NCBI RefSeq assembly: GCF_032362555.1 | Contig: NC_083523.1 | Coordinates: 6,423,501 to 6,487,500 of the forward strand | DNA length: 64,000 nt | Direction: 5' to 3' | DNA from: Amyelois transitella | Taxonomy: Eukaryota > Arthropoda > Insecta > Lepidoptera > Pyralidae | Shown: positions 37,832 to 50,289 of the stretch, in pieces | Layout: every line of letters starts with the position of its first letter | How positions within the stretch are numbered: position 1 is the stretch's first letter | The notes under the pieces: model-generated | What the model saw: the letters and a program-made list of their open reading frames with translations, nothing else | What the model was told of the DNA's origin: nothing | The model's database searches: none | Position numbers and translations under genes: made by a program

Positions 37832-39799
37832 ATGTTAGCAGATAGTGCTCTAAAATATGTGATTGTAAATTTGGTTTGCTCCGTATTTTATACGATACCA
37901 AGACCGCATTTTGAAGCGGTAAGAAAGAACAATATTATAGAAAATGCAAAATGTTATTGTCTGTTTGCTTTATAAATATTAAAAAAAAAAATATGTGTAG
38001 TGTTGTCAAAAAACCTATAAAATTTTTCTACGAACTCACATATCACTTCGATTTTTTTAAACAGAGAATCGAAACATTTCTTTACGTTTATGAAGCAAGT
38101 TAACTCATAAAATATCACAATAGGTTCCCTTACTCGGTACTTGTTGTATCGAATGGTGTATTTTTGATTTTTGATCACAGGTTTCCAATTCCTCATTTTC
38201 AGGTCAACAGTGTTTGTTATCTGTCAAGCATCTGCAATCATACGGGTGTCGTTGTATGCGGGATTGAAACCAGATCATTGGACAGAAAGTTGTTTTTGGA
38301 CGAATGTGATATGATTGAGTATAACTGTAATGATCGCAAAGGTACAGTTAACATTTTGAAATACACGTATGTTCTTTCCCTTAATTTTACGTTTAATTTA
38401 CTTTGGATAACGGGATAAGCGATCCGATTATATATTCTCTTCACTTTTAAAAAGATTTACTGTTTAAGTTACAGCGGTGTACAGATAGCAGGCAGCAGTT
38501 AGTCTCTGCACTAGCAAAAAGTTTATTTATGAATATAGATTGAAGAGGTATATGAAATATAAATGACCTTAAATGGAAATTTGTGAGGCTAGTCGATGGT
38601 AGAAATATGTTGAGATTTGTTCCATTCATAAAAATTACATCAAAATAATTTATGATATCATTCATATTTCAGCATACAAAATCTCTGAAATGACAAAATG
38701 TGCATCACATGGAAGCAGAGAAAATGACGTGTTGCCTTCGTACGCAACCAGCTTATTAACGACACAGATGACCACTACACTAACTTTTACAACACCTAGT
38801 CCAAGCGAATCTACAGAAACTTCTCCTACTACAAGTCTTAGCACTCCGGAAATCATTGTTACTACAGTAACTGCAACTATTGGCACTAAATCAAAAACTT
38901 CTACAAATACTGAACCGCAAACAATTCTTACAACCACATCAAGTACCGCAATGACTACAACTATTGCACTAGAAACAACAACAACCACATCTTTACCACA
39001 AACAACAACAACATCATCTCTACCAGGAACTACAGAAACAACACAAACAGCGCCGACTGAATCAACTCATGCCCTATGTTCTTGTACTTGCCATACAACG
39101 ACTGAAGCGATGACTGATACATCTTCTACAACTACGACGGCATCAACAACTATGACGACGAAAACAACAAGTGAACTAACTACAAGTGAAGCGACAACTA
39201 TTTCAACAAATCATTCTCATGCGCCTGATTGCTGTACTTGTACGCCAGCTACAATTTCTACAGTAACACCATCCTCAATAGATGTTCAAACTAAAAGTGT
39301 ATCAGCAACAACAACTTCAAGTAAAACAAGTGAAATAACGGCAACAACAGAACTCACGACTACAAATACTTCTGCAGAAGTTGATGAACTATCTACTACG
39401 GTTGAAACCACACTAATTATAGATGATGATACAACACAGACAGAAAATACACATACTGTTAATGAAACATCTAAAATTATATCTACAATAGAAGCTTTAA
39501 ACGTAACAGAGACCGATATTGAAACATCAAAAATCACATCGATAAAACCAATAAAAAGAAATTGTTCATCTACATATCCTGACGACTGTGAAATACCAAC
39601 AACTTGGGAGACCACTGCTATGGGAGAGAGAAGAGATTTTTTCCAAATACTTAAACAGAAATTTGGTAGAAGAGCAAGATGGTTGAAAGATACTACACAT
39701 TTTCCTAGACGCAGAACGATTTTATTGGAAAAGGAAGGTAATGGATTTCGATTCGGGCATCACAATGAAAAACTTTCTGTTGATAAAGAATATTTATGA
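37832..39799 (+). CDS. gene B: Kazal-like domain with Thr/Ser-rich mucin-like tail
   Basis: Exon 37,832-37,918 encodes a leader, MLADSALKYVIVNLVCSVF to HFEA, then GTAAGA; its end resembles HIEAAK and HSEAIK in genes C and D. Exon 38,203-38,341 encodes the cysteine domain (VNSVCYLSSICNHTGVVVC to DECDMIEYNC). Exon 38,673-39,799 gives AYKISEMTKC, which supplies the sixth cysteine, then about 300 residues rich in Thr and Ser with two small Cys islands (HALCSCTCH and HAPDCCTCTP), and a basic C-terminus after NCSSTYPDDC. Total about 450 aa. Spacing C-x5-C-x7-C-x15-C-x6-C-x13-C matches gene A. The Thr/Ser stretch is likely heavily O-glycosylated; mucin-like secreted or surface coat protein is an inference. 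The leader exon is the least certain part. Confidence 0.75.
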
Positions 39800-40003
39800 A
39801 GACATACGAACTGAAGACCTTTAATGAACACATACGCTTCTGATTGTTAAAGCTCGCGTTAAGTTCTCCTTAAACAAAACAAAGGCATTACATTGATTGA
39901 GTTCCACAAGTACTTATTAAGATCATATTATTTTTATTCTAAGCATCCTGGTTCCATTCCATTATCTAATCTTTATTTTTTTTCATCTTTTATTTTTTTC
40001 ATT

Positions 40004-40080
40004 ATATAATCGCAGTCAGTTTAAAAAACTTTTTTTAGTGACCTAAAAAAAGTTTTTTAAAGATTCGACTGCGATTATAT
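40004..40080. repeat. long hairpin after gene B
   Basis: Outer arms ATATAATCGCAGTC / GACTGCGATTATAT (14 bp) and inner arms TTTAAAAAACTTTTTTTAG with its complement (19 bp) surround the loop TGAC; the arms are separated by a 2-base and a 5-base bulge. It may be a tiny foldback element or may act in transcript 3' end formation. Confidence 0.7.
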
Positions 40081-40720
40081 GGCTGGTTACTTGCCCTACG
40101 TTATAGTCCTCTCCTTTAGAAATATTGCCTATGGTCAAGGCTATTTTTAGGAAGGGACTGCAGCGCGACAAAGCCGCCTTTTCTATTTTCTTTTTGTAAA
40201 TACTTGTTGCCCTATATTTTTTTTTCGTACAATAATGTGTAAACTAAACTAACACACTTAAAAGGCTATGTAGTTTCTAGTGGCAGAAATACACGCCGAT
40301 TATGTGAAATCTGGAAATTTATCCTTCATTCAAATAATCTCACATACATCCATTGTCATAATCTTATGATCGGGTTTGATGTATTATTATATGCCTAATT
40401 ACGCCTTTACAATCAATTTGCTGGCATTCAAAACAAGATCCTAGACACAGATAGTTCGGGAGCAAACATTATAGTAATGTCAAGGAGACATTGTGTATTA
40501 GATGGTTAGATATCGCAGTAACGAGATGTAAGCATTTTTGTGAATCACGTGAGTATTTTGAAACAGTGCTGTGATATTGCAAAGACAAATTGTCTGTCGG
40601 TATTCGCCCTTCAATAAGTTGGACATGAGTGTCAATTGCGATTTGTGAAATAACTGTTTATGATTTGTCAATTTTCAATACTAATAGGTTGTACACAGTT
40701 TGTTAGCACATATGGTTAGC

Positions 40721-40995
40721 CTTGTGGTTCCCGGCACCAGTACAAAAAGAATAAGACCACTTTATCTCTTTCCCATGGATGCCGTAAAAGGCGACTAAGG
40801 AATAAGCTTATAAACTAGGGATTTTTTTAGGCGATGGGCTAGCAACCTGTCACTATTTGAATCTCAATTCTATCATTAAGCCAAATAGCTGAGCGTGGCC
40901 TATCAGTCTTTTCAAGATTGTTGGCTCTGTCTACCCCATAAAGAATATAGACGTGACTGTGACGTGCTAACATACATACATACATACATACATAT
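40721..40995 (+). repeat. TATG-tailed interspersed repeat
   Basis: Full-length copy, CCTTGTGGTTCCCGGCACC to GACGTGACTG. Its 3' end is followed by an inverted copy of the tail: GTGCTAACATACATACATAC, then GTATGTATGTTAGCAC at about 41,007-41,022. Confidence 0.8.
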
Positions 40996-42895
40996 GCTAT
41001 GTATGTAAGTATGTATGTTAGCACAGTTGTGTTGCTCTGAAAAGTGGATATTCAAACGTGTAATGAACCTGCTGCGCAGATTTATACTTAGATTGATAAA
41101 GGTAGAGGAAAAGGAAAATTATAACGTAATAAGCTTTTATCAGCAGCTTCGTCCATGCGTATTTAGCGCCTACACACACGAATTTAACGCCACCTACAAA
41201 AGATTTGGTTCAGTACATAATGCGTGAAGAGGAAACAAACATACAAACTTACTTTTGCATAAGTACAGATATATGTATACTTTTCTAAATCCAGCCTTGG
41301 ATGGTAGGCGGAGATTACAAAGGATCCCTTTTTTCTCTCTATGCACGGAACCTTGGAAAACGCATCAAAACAGCAGAATTTTTGAATGTGGACAAGGCAT
41401 ATGTCATAACTTCTCTCTAAACGTATCGCTGAGTGACACCAATGACATATTTTTTATTTAATCTATAATTTTGTAATTTTTATTGTATTTAGTGTGTGTA
41501 GCAATTCAAATAAATGCATTATCTATCTATTTGTCCATTGTTGAGGTTTACCGAACTTGAAGAAAGAGAGGAAAGACAACACATGTCTTCGTGAATGACG
41601 CTACGCTCATTGGTGAAAGCCTAGAAGCGATTGCATTTTTATTATTTGTAATACAAGTCTCGAACTTACTAGGCAAATTCAATCTTTGTAATTAATGACT
41701 TAGATATTTATTGTTATAATTTTTTTTCGTTAAAAGTTGCTGACAAAAATAGCATTATCAGATTTTTAATGCTCCTGTTCGCTCAGGGATTAAAACAACA
41801 TCAAATTGCTAATAGAACAATCTCTATAATCATTGCGACACCATAATGTCGTCTAAGTAGCCGTGTGTTGCCTAACAGATTGCAATGAACTTGACCATGT
41901 ACGGCATTTAAATTGATGACGATGATGCAATGACATCGAGATAATGAGGTGAGTAGGAAACCGTTGTAATGATGGTTTGGTAACGTTTTCTTCTTAAGAG
42001 TTATTATGCGGATGTGTCTTTAAATCATTTAGGTAATGATGGACACGAAATATTTTTTGATGAAAATTTCACTGATTAAAATGCCATTCCGTGCCGAATA
42101 AATGACGTTCATTAGTTTGGTTTAAATTTTGTGTAACTAGCGACCCGACCCGATTTCACATGGGCAGCATTTATTGATATTAACCTTCTCCAGAAAATTC
42201 TCTGTGCAACATTTAAAATCCATCCACAACTTTAAAAAAATAGCGCGTACATACAGAGAGAGAAATAGGGACTTTATTAAATGTAGTGATTGATAAAACC
42301 AAAACAAAGGGAAGAGGGCGAATTAAGCAGATTTTTTTTTTATTTTGTAATCGTAAAGAAACTATAGTTAAAGAAACGATATTAGGATTAATATATGTAC
42401 TTACTTTGACCATTTCACTGGTCTTTTAAAAGAATATTTAAGAAGAATTTTAAAAAAATGTTTTCATTTTATATAACAAAGAAAAATTACTAAATTAAAC
42501 TTACCAGCGATTAAAAATATTAGTAGTAAATTCGAGATTTACTAAATGGTATGTATGACATCAAATATTACTCAATATATAGGTTTTTTGCCTATACGGC
42601 TAAAAATGTCCTTCTAGAAACTTTATAATTTTAATCCAATGTAATTTATTTCCGCATTACTATGGAAATGGACTCGAGAACTATTCCCAAAAGCCTTTGC
42701 TTATGTTAATTGTTCGCGGCCTTCTGTCGGGTTTAGTATGTAAACATTTATAAACAAATAAACAAACACTGCGTCATGTCCAAGGGTAACGCATAACATA
42801 CGAATTTAAAAGGGTAAAGATTGAAGACACATTTGCTGCAGTTTCATAAGCATAATAGCTTTTGCTAGGACAATGATAATGATTATTACGATATT

Positions 42896-43047
42896 TATGG
42901 CTTGATGATGGAATTGAGATTGAAATAGTGACAGGTTGTTAGCTCAGCGCTTAAAAGAAGATTCTTAAGTTTATTAGCCTATACCTTAGTCGCCTTTTAT
43001 GGAAAAGAGATGAGATGAGAGATGGTCAAAAACCACACGGCACTTTA
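42896..43047 (-). repeat. TATG-tailed repeat, partial
   Basis: Minus copy with GATGGAATTGAGATTGAAATA, CTTAGTCGCCTTTTA and the AACCACACGGCAC end; the tail is missing. Confidence 0.7.
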
Positions 43048-43320
43048 GAATAGAACTATACCTATATGTACTTATAGCAATAAAGATGCGATATTTGTGT
43101 GTGTGTATATACATTCTTATCTTATTAACGCACGACAATGTATGAATGTAGGTACCTGAGTAGGTCTCTCGTGGTTAGAGTCACATCTCATGAAGGCCAC
43201 ACTGCCCTTATTTGAGTACAACGGACCAACATACACTGTTTATTTATAGATTGCGACATATCAACAGAATAGTACACTTAATTGGTTCGTAGGTACAGTG
43301 GAATAAAAAGAAAGGAGTGT

Positions 43321-43530
43321 CGCAGTTAGGCGATGGGCTAGCAACCTATCACTATTTGAATGTCAATAACTAATAAACGAGAGAGAGAGTATTCTCTCTT
43401 CTCTGTCTACCCCGCAAAAGATATCTCTTGCGGGGTAGACAACAGTATCAGTCTCTTCAAGACTGTTGGCCCTGTCTACCCCGCATGAGATATAGACGTG
43501 ATAATATATGTGTATGTATGTATTTGCTTT
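43321..43530 (+). repeat. TATG-tailed repeat with an internal snap-back
   Basis: GTCTACCCCGCAAAAGATATC meets its own complement (TCTTGCGGGGTAGAC) at about 43,420-43,441, then the repeat resumes to GACGTGATAATATATGTG. Confidence 0.75.
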
Positions 43531-44179
43531 TCCATAAGATCTTTTTAGTCTTTATCTTGTTTTATTACAAAAGGTTGTGAAAAATTAAGTAAAAGCTAAC
43601 CTATTGACTACTTGTTTAACTTTTATGAAGCGAACGAGTTATAACACGCCTTATTCAGAAGTTATCTTGTATAAAGCAAGCACGTGTAAGTTTAAAATCG
43701 CGTTAAAATTAACATACATTTACTCGTATAACTTAGTCTTGACGAATTCACCTAGAAAGGTTTTCAAAGATGTCTTTCTCCCGATCGGAGTTTTATTGTC
43801 TTTATTCAGCTAGCTAACGTACTCACCTAATATACCATTACACCTTTATAGCACTAATACGTATTCTCATAATGGCGATAAAGTTAATAGACAAAGTTAC
43901 GATGATAATAAAGTCTTGCTTGATCTAGGAAGGTTATGACCTATTAAATTTGAGCTACCTATGAGGAGAGTTGAAAAATATCGATATCGGGGATCGTCAA
44001 AAATTTAGTTTTTAGAATTTCCGTCTGACTTTTCCAGCCATAGTAGCTATAGTATTTTTTTCCTATTCTCATTTTTAATCCTGTACAAGAATCATCGCGA
44101 ATCGTGGAAGACATGCGCGTACGCATTTAATAAGTGTAAAGGAATTATTAATTATGGATACGTCATGATCAAATCATCA

Positions 44180-44452
44180 TTTAATACATACATATATACA
44201 TATGGTCACGTCTATATCCATTGCGGGGTAGACAGTGCCAACAGTCTTGAAAGGACTGGATGGCTACGTTCAGCTATTTGGCTTAATGATAGAATTAAGA
44301 TTCAAATAGCGACCGGTTGCTAGCCCATCGCCTAGAAAAGAATCCCAAGTTTGTAAGCCTATCCTTTAGTCGCCTTTTACGACATCCATGGGAAAGAGAT
44401 GAAGTGTCCTATTCTTTTTTGTATTGGTGCCGGGAACCACACGGCCATTTAA
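44180..44452 (-). repeat. TATG-tailed interspersed repeat
   Basis: Full-length minus copy ending in GGTGCCGGGAACCACACGG on plus. Confidence 0.8.
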
Positions 44453-44837
44453 TGGTATATTTATTTTAAATTAATTGCATCTAAAGGTACCACATCTAGT
44501 ATGTACGGTCGATTTAGTAAATAGATGTAGTCCCCAAGCATCGGAATTGTGAAATCTAGTCAAGGATTCGAAAGGTTTGTCTCAGGACATTACATAAAAT
44601 GATGCATTATCAATGCAAAATAGAACGGTACACGGTATGTAGGTTTGTTTTGCAAAGGCCGTAACCATTGTCATTTGATTTTTATTTAAAATTTTATTAT
44701 AATAAAAATAACTGCTCAAAAGATAATTGACTGTGGATAATTTTTTCTGTATGAATATTATTCAGCTATATTTTGGTAGAGTAGAATATTTGGGAGAGTT
44801 ATTAGTTAAAGTACCTAGTAAAGCATTGGCTAGATAC

Positions 44838-45115
44838 TGTTCCGTGTGGTTCCCAGCCAGTTAGAATGGGACCAATCCATCTCTTTCCCACGGATGTCGT
44901 AAAAAGCGACTAAGTGATATTAGCCTATCACTTAGCCGCTTTTTAACTTGAGATTCTTTTTTAGGCGATGGGCTAGCAACCTGTCACTATCTTAATCTCA
45001 ATTCCATCTTTAAGCCATACAGCTGAACGTGGCTTTTTAATCTTTGTGAGACTGTTGGTCCTGTTTACCCCGTAAAGGATAAAGACGTGATGATATGTAG
45101 ATATGTATGAATGTA
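44838..45115 (+). repeat. TATG-tailed repeat with an internal snap-back
   Basis: AAAAAGCGACTAAGTGATA is followed at once by TATCACTTAGCCGCTTTTT at about 44,898-44,943, an inverted copy of part of the repeat. Confidence 0.8.
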
Positions 45116-45237
45116 GTGGTTAGAATTGGTTAAGATATACGACTCAAAAAGTGTACTCAATCCATAGTGCACCAGTTTGAATCAAACTATGCTCATGTAT
45201 CAAGGCCTCTTTAGTGAGTACGTACATTAGTTTGATT

Positions 45238-45658
45238 CTTCTTCTTCTTGCGTCGTAAACCTCATTACTGAGGGTCGTGAACTCCCCGGAGACAAGTCAG
45301 TTTAGAGCGCACCACGTCTCTCCACCTTGCCCGGTCCTTAGCGGTGTGGAGCGCCTCATGTAGGTCCTTATCCAGAGTCGAACGTATCTGGTCAGTCCAT
45401 CTAAGTGGGCTACGTCCCCTTGATCGTTTCCCCTCTACCTTGCCGGTGATCATCAGCTGTTCCAAATTGTCGCCATCTTTGCGGGCTATGTGGCCAAAAA
45501 ATTCCAGGATTCTTCGTAAACAGATGGTGGAAAGCCTAGTTTGGATGTTGAGTTCACGAAGAATAGACCTGTTTGTGCGAAATGCAGTCCATGGAATCTG
45601 GAGCATCTTTCTCCAGCACCACATCTCGAAAGCATCAATGCGGTTAGTTAGGTTAGTT
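45238..45658 (-). mobile_element. 5'-truncated RTE LINE copy with target duplication
   Basis: The minus frame 45,265-45,675 encodes only the C-terminal end of the RTE protein (FEMWCWRKMLQIPWTAFRTN to RGRSPLRWTDQIRS). It is related to, but clearly different from, the copy at 19,308-22,662. The 12-bp direct repeat ATTAGTTTGATT flanks it (45,226-45,237 and 45,659-45,670), and the 3' end is again an AAG repeat. Between the 5' break and the duplication are about 18 bases of GGTTAGTTAGGTTAG-like filler. Confidence 0.85.
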
Positions 45659-46327
45659 ATTAGTTTGATTACCAACTTTAAAATAAGTTTTAATTTTGTA
45701 TAGTTTTGACCAGTCCGTTTTCAATTGTAATGTGAGTCACGTGTGTAAGTGATGTAAAAAGAATTGCAGAAAAGCACCCGTACTGAATAATAAAATTGCA
45801 ATGAAATGTAAAGGAAAACTTTTAAGGTTGAACTACATATAAATGTTAAATAACTTAAAAAAATAGATTTCCCTTTTCGTAGAAATTTTGGGAAACCCTT
45901 TCTTTGTACCACATAAGAAATATGTCTATTTTCAAATAGGTATCTGTCTGTTTGTCTACGTTATCGTATCTCCCGAATGGATAGACCGCTTAGATTTTGA
46001 TGGTTTTTTTCTTTGAATGTCTAGACCCAGTGGTTTGGGCTATGCGGTTATCACTTCAGTAAATCAGTGTCCTTTTTGAAAAATAAAATGAATATGATTT
46101 TTATATCTTACCACTTATTGTAACTTATTGTTATCATTTACGAGTATAATTACTGTGACAATATTTCAATGGAATTAGATCATATCAAGTAGATCACCTC
46201 GTCTGCTTCCGGTTTCCGGACTTCCGCTTCTTCCGGTTCTTGCTTGAACTTTTGTAACGTGATCAATTGATGCTGATTGAAGTGCCTTCATTTATTAATC
46301 CAGTTGTAATTACATCACAAGGCTTAT

Positions 46328-46540
46328 TAAAGGCGACTAAAGGAATGGGTAATGAACTTGAGATTCTTCTCGTACGGAATGGGCTAGCAATTCCTGTCAC
46401 TATTTGAATTTAAATTCCATCATGTACAGCTGATCATGGCCTTCAGACTTTTCAAGAGTATTGGCTCTGTCTACCCCGCCAGGAATAATATTAATATAAT
46501 GTCAATATATGTATGTATATATGTACGTATATGTAAAAGG
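46328..46540 (+). repeat. TATG-tailed repeat, 5'-truncated
   Basis: From GGCGACTAAAGGAATGGG to a TATGTATGTATATATG tail. Confidence 0.7.
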
Positions 46541-47185
46541 CTTGTAAAGACGATGGTGATCGAATGGTTAATGCACCTGAATAAATAAAACGTGATGCTC
46601 AGGTTCAAACGGTAACGGCCATTTAAACGAATATTAGTTTGATTGCTAGCCGATACTCTTAACTCCTGCCAATAGACAACTTTTTTAAAACTTTATATAA
46701 CTTTATATATATAATGGCACATTCTATAACTAAATAGAAAACGCGATCGGAGGAATAGTCCCGGAAATAAACAAATTTTAATAAGAGAGAAAAATTATCT
46801 CTTGGTTAAGTTTTGAGAAGGTTGATTTGAAAATGGCAAGGCAAGACTAAATTAATAACATCAACTTTGTCTCTTGAATGACCTTTTGTCTTGGAAACCA
46901 AATAATTCCATTGTTGAAGATAGAGAAGTATATCAAATACTTTATCGATCCCTTACTAATATTATAGTCTTTTCCTCTTTTACAGTTAAACCGCTAGATC
47001 GATTCGAATGAAATTTGGTATGCATATAGTTAAAAACGATCTTACATAGGATACTTTTTTTTTAAATTCAACCCTAAAAATACTAAAATGGCGGTGAAAG
47101 TTTGTATAAAAATCTAAAATGCTACCCGTGTGCTAAATAATTAGGCGCTTCGTGGTACTCAGCGTAATACCACGGATAAGAAATA

Positions 47186-47312
47186 GAATAGATTTATTTT
47201 CAAAGTTGGATACAGGTATCACTTATTGACGTCACATCACTTAAATCTTTTTATAACTACTATCGCTTCCAAAGTGCATGTGTAGAAGAAGCGGCGGAAC
47301 AAACTACACTGC
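47186..47312 (-). repeat. LINE-like 3' fragment, paired with 27,757-27,893
   Basis: Near-copy of the earlier stretch, including TATCACTTATTGACGTCACA and AGAAGCGGCGGAACAAAC. Confidence 0.65.
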
Positions 47313-48089
47313 AGTATGTAAGTACTTAATGATTAGTCTAAGGTTAACTACGCCACGTTAAGAAACGGCACGAAACAAGGCGATCAGCTGAGATAATTGA
47401 TTATAGGGGAATATAATTTGCAGCAATGCAACATGTGGCAACACTTCAAGGTGCAGGAGAATCGATTAATGGCGTACTAGGAGAAAAATCGATTAGATTT
47501 TTTTTTTAATTCAAGATTTTATTTTTTTATTTAGCTGATGCCAAGCAATCAGTTGTTAAATACTCATTATACTAACTCCTAAACTTTATTTTTTGCGGTT
47601 ATAAGTATTGCTTAAGTATAGCATGTCAGTTCGAAGCTTCTAAAGTTAAGAAATGACAATGCTTCAATTTTTATAAAAAATAATTTCTTTCTAGAATTTT
47701 ATTTATCGATTTAATGATACCTATATTTTTTCTTTTCGTATTCCAAATTGCACCCTCGCAATACTTTAGAGGGCCTTAGCTCCACTTTCCATCATCCATT
47801 TTTAAGAGCATTGGCTCGCATATTATCTTTTGCGACGTCTAACCAGGATTTCTCCGGCCCGTTTTACTTGGGATTGGCAGAACCAGCATATCCATAAAAT
47901 TGAAGGTTTCATTATATGGATATGTATATATTTAATCAAGTTCATAAGGATTGATTGATTGATACGTACGAAATAAGATAAATTTTATTACAGATACGCT
48001 TAAAAAAGTGAGGTCCATCGTGACTCCATGAGAATCTTGTCCCGGAAGCAGGCAGAAGGTTACTTGTTTCTATAGACTATAAATTCGTA

Positions 48090-48162
48090 GCATTGCATGC
48101 GCTCGCGCAGTTACCTGACTAGCGCGCACCGCACTTGTGTACTGTGACCGTGAATTTTGAAC
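48090..48162 (+). promoter_or_regulatory. candidate promoter and 5' UTR exon of the 49.9-kb gene
   Basis: A GC-richer patch (GCATGCGCTCGCGCAG, then GCGCGCACCGCAC) precedes TTTTGAAC|GTAAGT at 48,162, a good donor. The coding exon of the next gene begins with an acceptor at 49,942 and has only five bases before its ATG, so a 5' UTR exon upstream is needed. That this is the one is an inference. Confidence 0.35.
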
Positions 48163-48425
48163 GTAAGTGACGTTACCATTCTAGTGAGATCGCGCCTTTG
48201 TTTTTGAAATTGGAATGTGTCTTTTGGAAAATGGCGGGTGTAATAATTTTATATCAGTGATGTGTGTTGATGGCCAGTGTCATGGAATAGTTTTGCATAA
48301 GGGTGTTTTGACAGTTCAGTCTAAAAATATAAAGCTTCAATAAGATGTTTAAATACTAACTTTTATTAAAAACAACATTTCTTGATCTATTTATTGACAT
48401 GTGTTAAGAAAGTTTTATATTTACA

Positions 48426-48630
48426 CTAGAGGCCGCCCGCGACTTCGTCCGCATGGAAACCCTATCAATCCCGCGGGAACTCTGGGATAAAAAGTAGCAT
48501 ATGTGTTATTCTGGGTCTTCAGCTATCTACATACCAAATTTCATGGTAATCGGTTCAGTAGTTTTTGCGTGAAAGAGTAACAAACATCCATACATCCATA
48601 CAAACTTTCGCCTTTATAATAGTAGTAGGA
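48426..48630 (-). mobile_element. nonautonomous Helitron (205 bp), twin of 53,664-53,868
   Basis: On minus it starts TCCTACTACTATTATAAAGG and ends GGACGAAGTCGCGGGCGGCC then TCTAG, between A and T. I count three differences from the twin. Confidence 0.85.
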
Positions 48631-49947
48631 TTTTATCCCCAGATATAACGAATCCTTAACAGAAAATTAAAGATATTGTAGAGCACTTAAACTTTTTTAT
48701 TAAGTTACTGATCAACGTTTTTTGGTAAATTTTTGGCTCGGTCAAATTTGTTAATGTTGATGACTGTACATAATTTCTTATAGCATTCAATTCAATGAAG
48801 TGATATATTCTACAAATAAATATAATATGTACTGTAACCAGAAAAAAAAACTCATTTCAAAACTCTTGTTTAGGTAGTCCTTTGACCTAAAATTCAAAAG
48901 ATTCTCATAGTCATGCACGTGTTTAAAATACTAAAGGCGATAATTGCTCACGCCTTCCCTTGCGATTGCTAAATATTTTCGCTTTTCATTGAATATTGCG
49001 AAAAACGAACTTTCACTTTGTTTACGTCGTTCTATAAATGTCGTCTGGAAAAATGTTGCAACTTGATAAATCAGGAAAACAAATGACGGTAGCGCTGTTG
49101 CGACACTAATTTGAACTTGACTAGTTCGGAGACTATTTTCTGAATAGACGATGGGCAGCCGAGTGGTCTTTTGTCTTTTGGAGACTGTTGGTTATTTTTA
49201 TTTGGTAAGGGATAAATGTAGTACGATGATGTAGGTATGTGAGCTAGTTTCCTATCCTTATTTCAAAAGTTTCGCAAGCCTTTATGAAGCTAAATGTGTC
49301 TTTTGTTGAAAAATTGAAGGATTTTTCTACCACTAGTTAAGACGAGATGATAAGATAAATATTTAATGTAGATAATTGTGAAAGTTTCATACTGAAAATA
49401 CATATAGGTGAAAACCATACGTACGAAGGTGTCGTGAAAAGGTTCATGAGACTTCCAGAAGATTTTAGTTCAAGTACTCAGCTGCGATAAGGAGGCTTAT
49501 AAATTGGGTATTGTTCTTTCAAGTAATGGGCTAGCAACCTGTTTTATATCAAAATTCTCAATTCAATCATTAATCCAACTCTTATTACTCTGTCTGACTT
49601 ATAAGGTAGTGGATGTAATACGATTATTTGTGCGTGTTAGCTGAGAACGGATCTTTCAAATTACACCGCATAAAACTTTGGGCAAAAGTTAATCAAACAT
49701 TGCATAAGTAGCTTAGTGCCTATTTGCGTGATCTTTGTCTTGAAAGTAGCCTATGGCGTCCTTTGAGATTTTAGGGTCAAAACGTTAACGTTGAAGGTCA
49801 TATGAAATTATTATAATCATAGCCTATCCTCTACAGAATAATAGAATGTACTTTACTCAGATCGTAGCATTATTTTGTGTCTCAGTATACAAATTCGGAA
49901 CAAAGTAAAGGCTACTTAATTATATATTTTTTTCTCCTACAGAAAAA

Positions 49948-50289
49948 ATGCGTCTTATCATCGCAGCGGCTATCTTAGCGGTGGCTCAGGCTAGGCCAGC
50001 CCTCATCTACACACACCCACTCCTACCCCTGGGAGTGGAGTACGCCCATACTTCAGTCCCAGCGGTGCGTCCACATCCAGCGGTGGAACGGAACGCGGCC
50101 AGAGAGGCCCTCTTACCAAGGGATTTACTAAAGTCCAACGATTTTTACGATAACCCATCCATTGCTGCCGGACTAGCTAAAGAATCCTGGTTCACCAACA
50201 AAGAAATGCAAGTAGTGGAACGGGAAGCTGAGAAAATACCACGCGAGAGAATCTACCATATCGTCAAGAGCGCTGGATTTTTAGACTAG
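49948..50289 (+). CDS. small secreted protein, 113 aa, family not recognised
   Basis: A single coding exon; CTCCTACAG ends at 49,942, so the 5' UTR is spliced. MRLIIAAAILAVAQA is a clear signal peptide, probably cut before RPALIYTHP. The mature part begins with Pro/His-rich sequence (THPLLPLGVEYAHTSVPAV) and continues with a charged part (ARREALL-like helix, then AAGLAKESWFTNKEMQVVER) and IPRERIYHIVKSAGFLD at the end. No cysteines and no membrane segment besides the leader. It looks like a real, constrained protein, but I cannot name it or its role. Its opening could suit a cuticle or haemolymph protein, but that is a guess. Confidence 0.8.
   Translation: MRLIIAAAILAVAQARPALIYTHPLLPLGVEYAHTSVPAVRPHPAVERNAAREALLPRDLLKSNDFYDNPSIAAGLAKESWFTNKEMQVVEREAEKIPRERIYHIVKSAGFLD

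Larger units (their letters stand above)
39800..48050. other. repeat-rich gap between gene B and the 49.9-kb gene
   Basis: No gene found. Holds several TATG-tailed repeats, a truncated RTE copy (45,238-45,658), the second copy of the 27.8-kb fragment (47,186-47,312), Helitron scraps (about 42,135 and 46,950-47,130) and a possible LINE 3' end near 41,230-41,525. Short open frames here, such as 43,604-43,813, show no family features. Confidence 0.55.

Noticed and set aside
38662-38988. Val-rich minus frame, and a similar one at 39,286-39,615
   Set aside because: Antisense of Thr-rich ACA/ACT codons of gene B.
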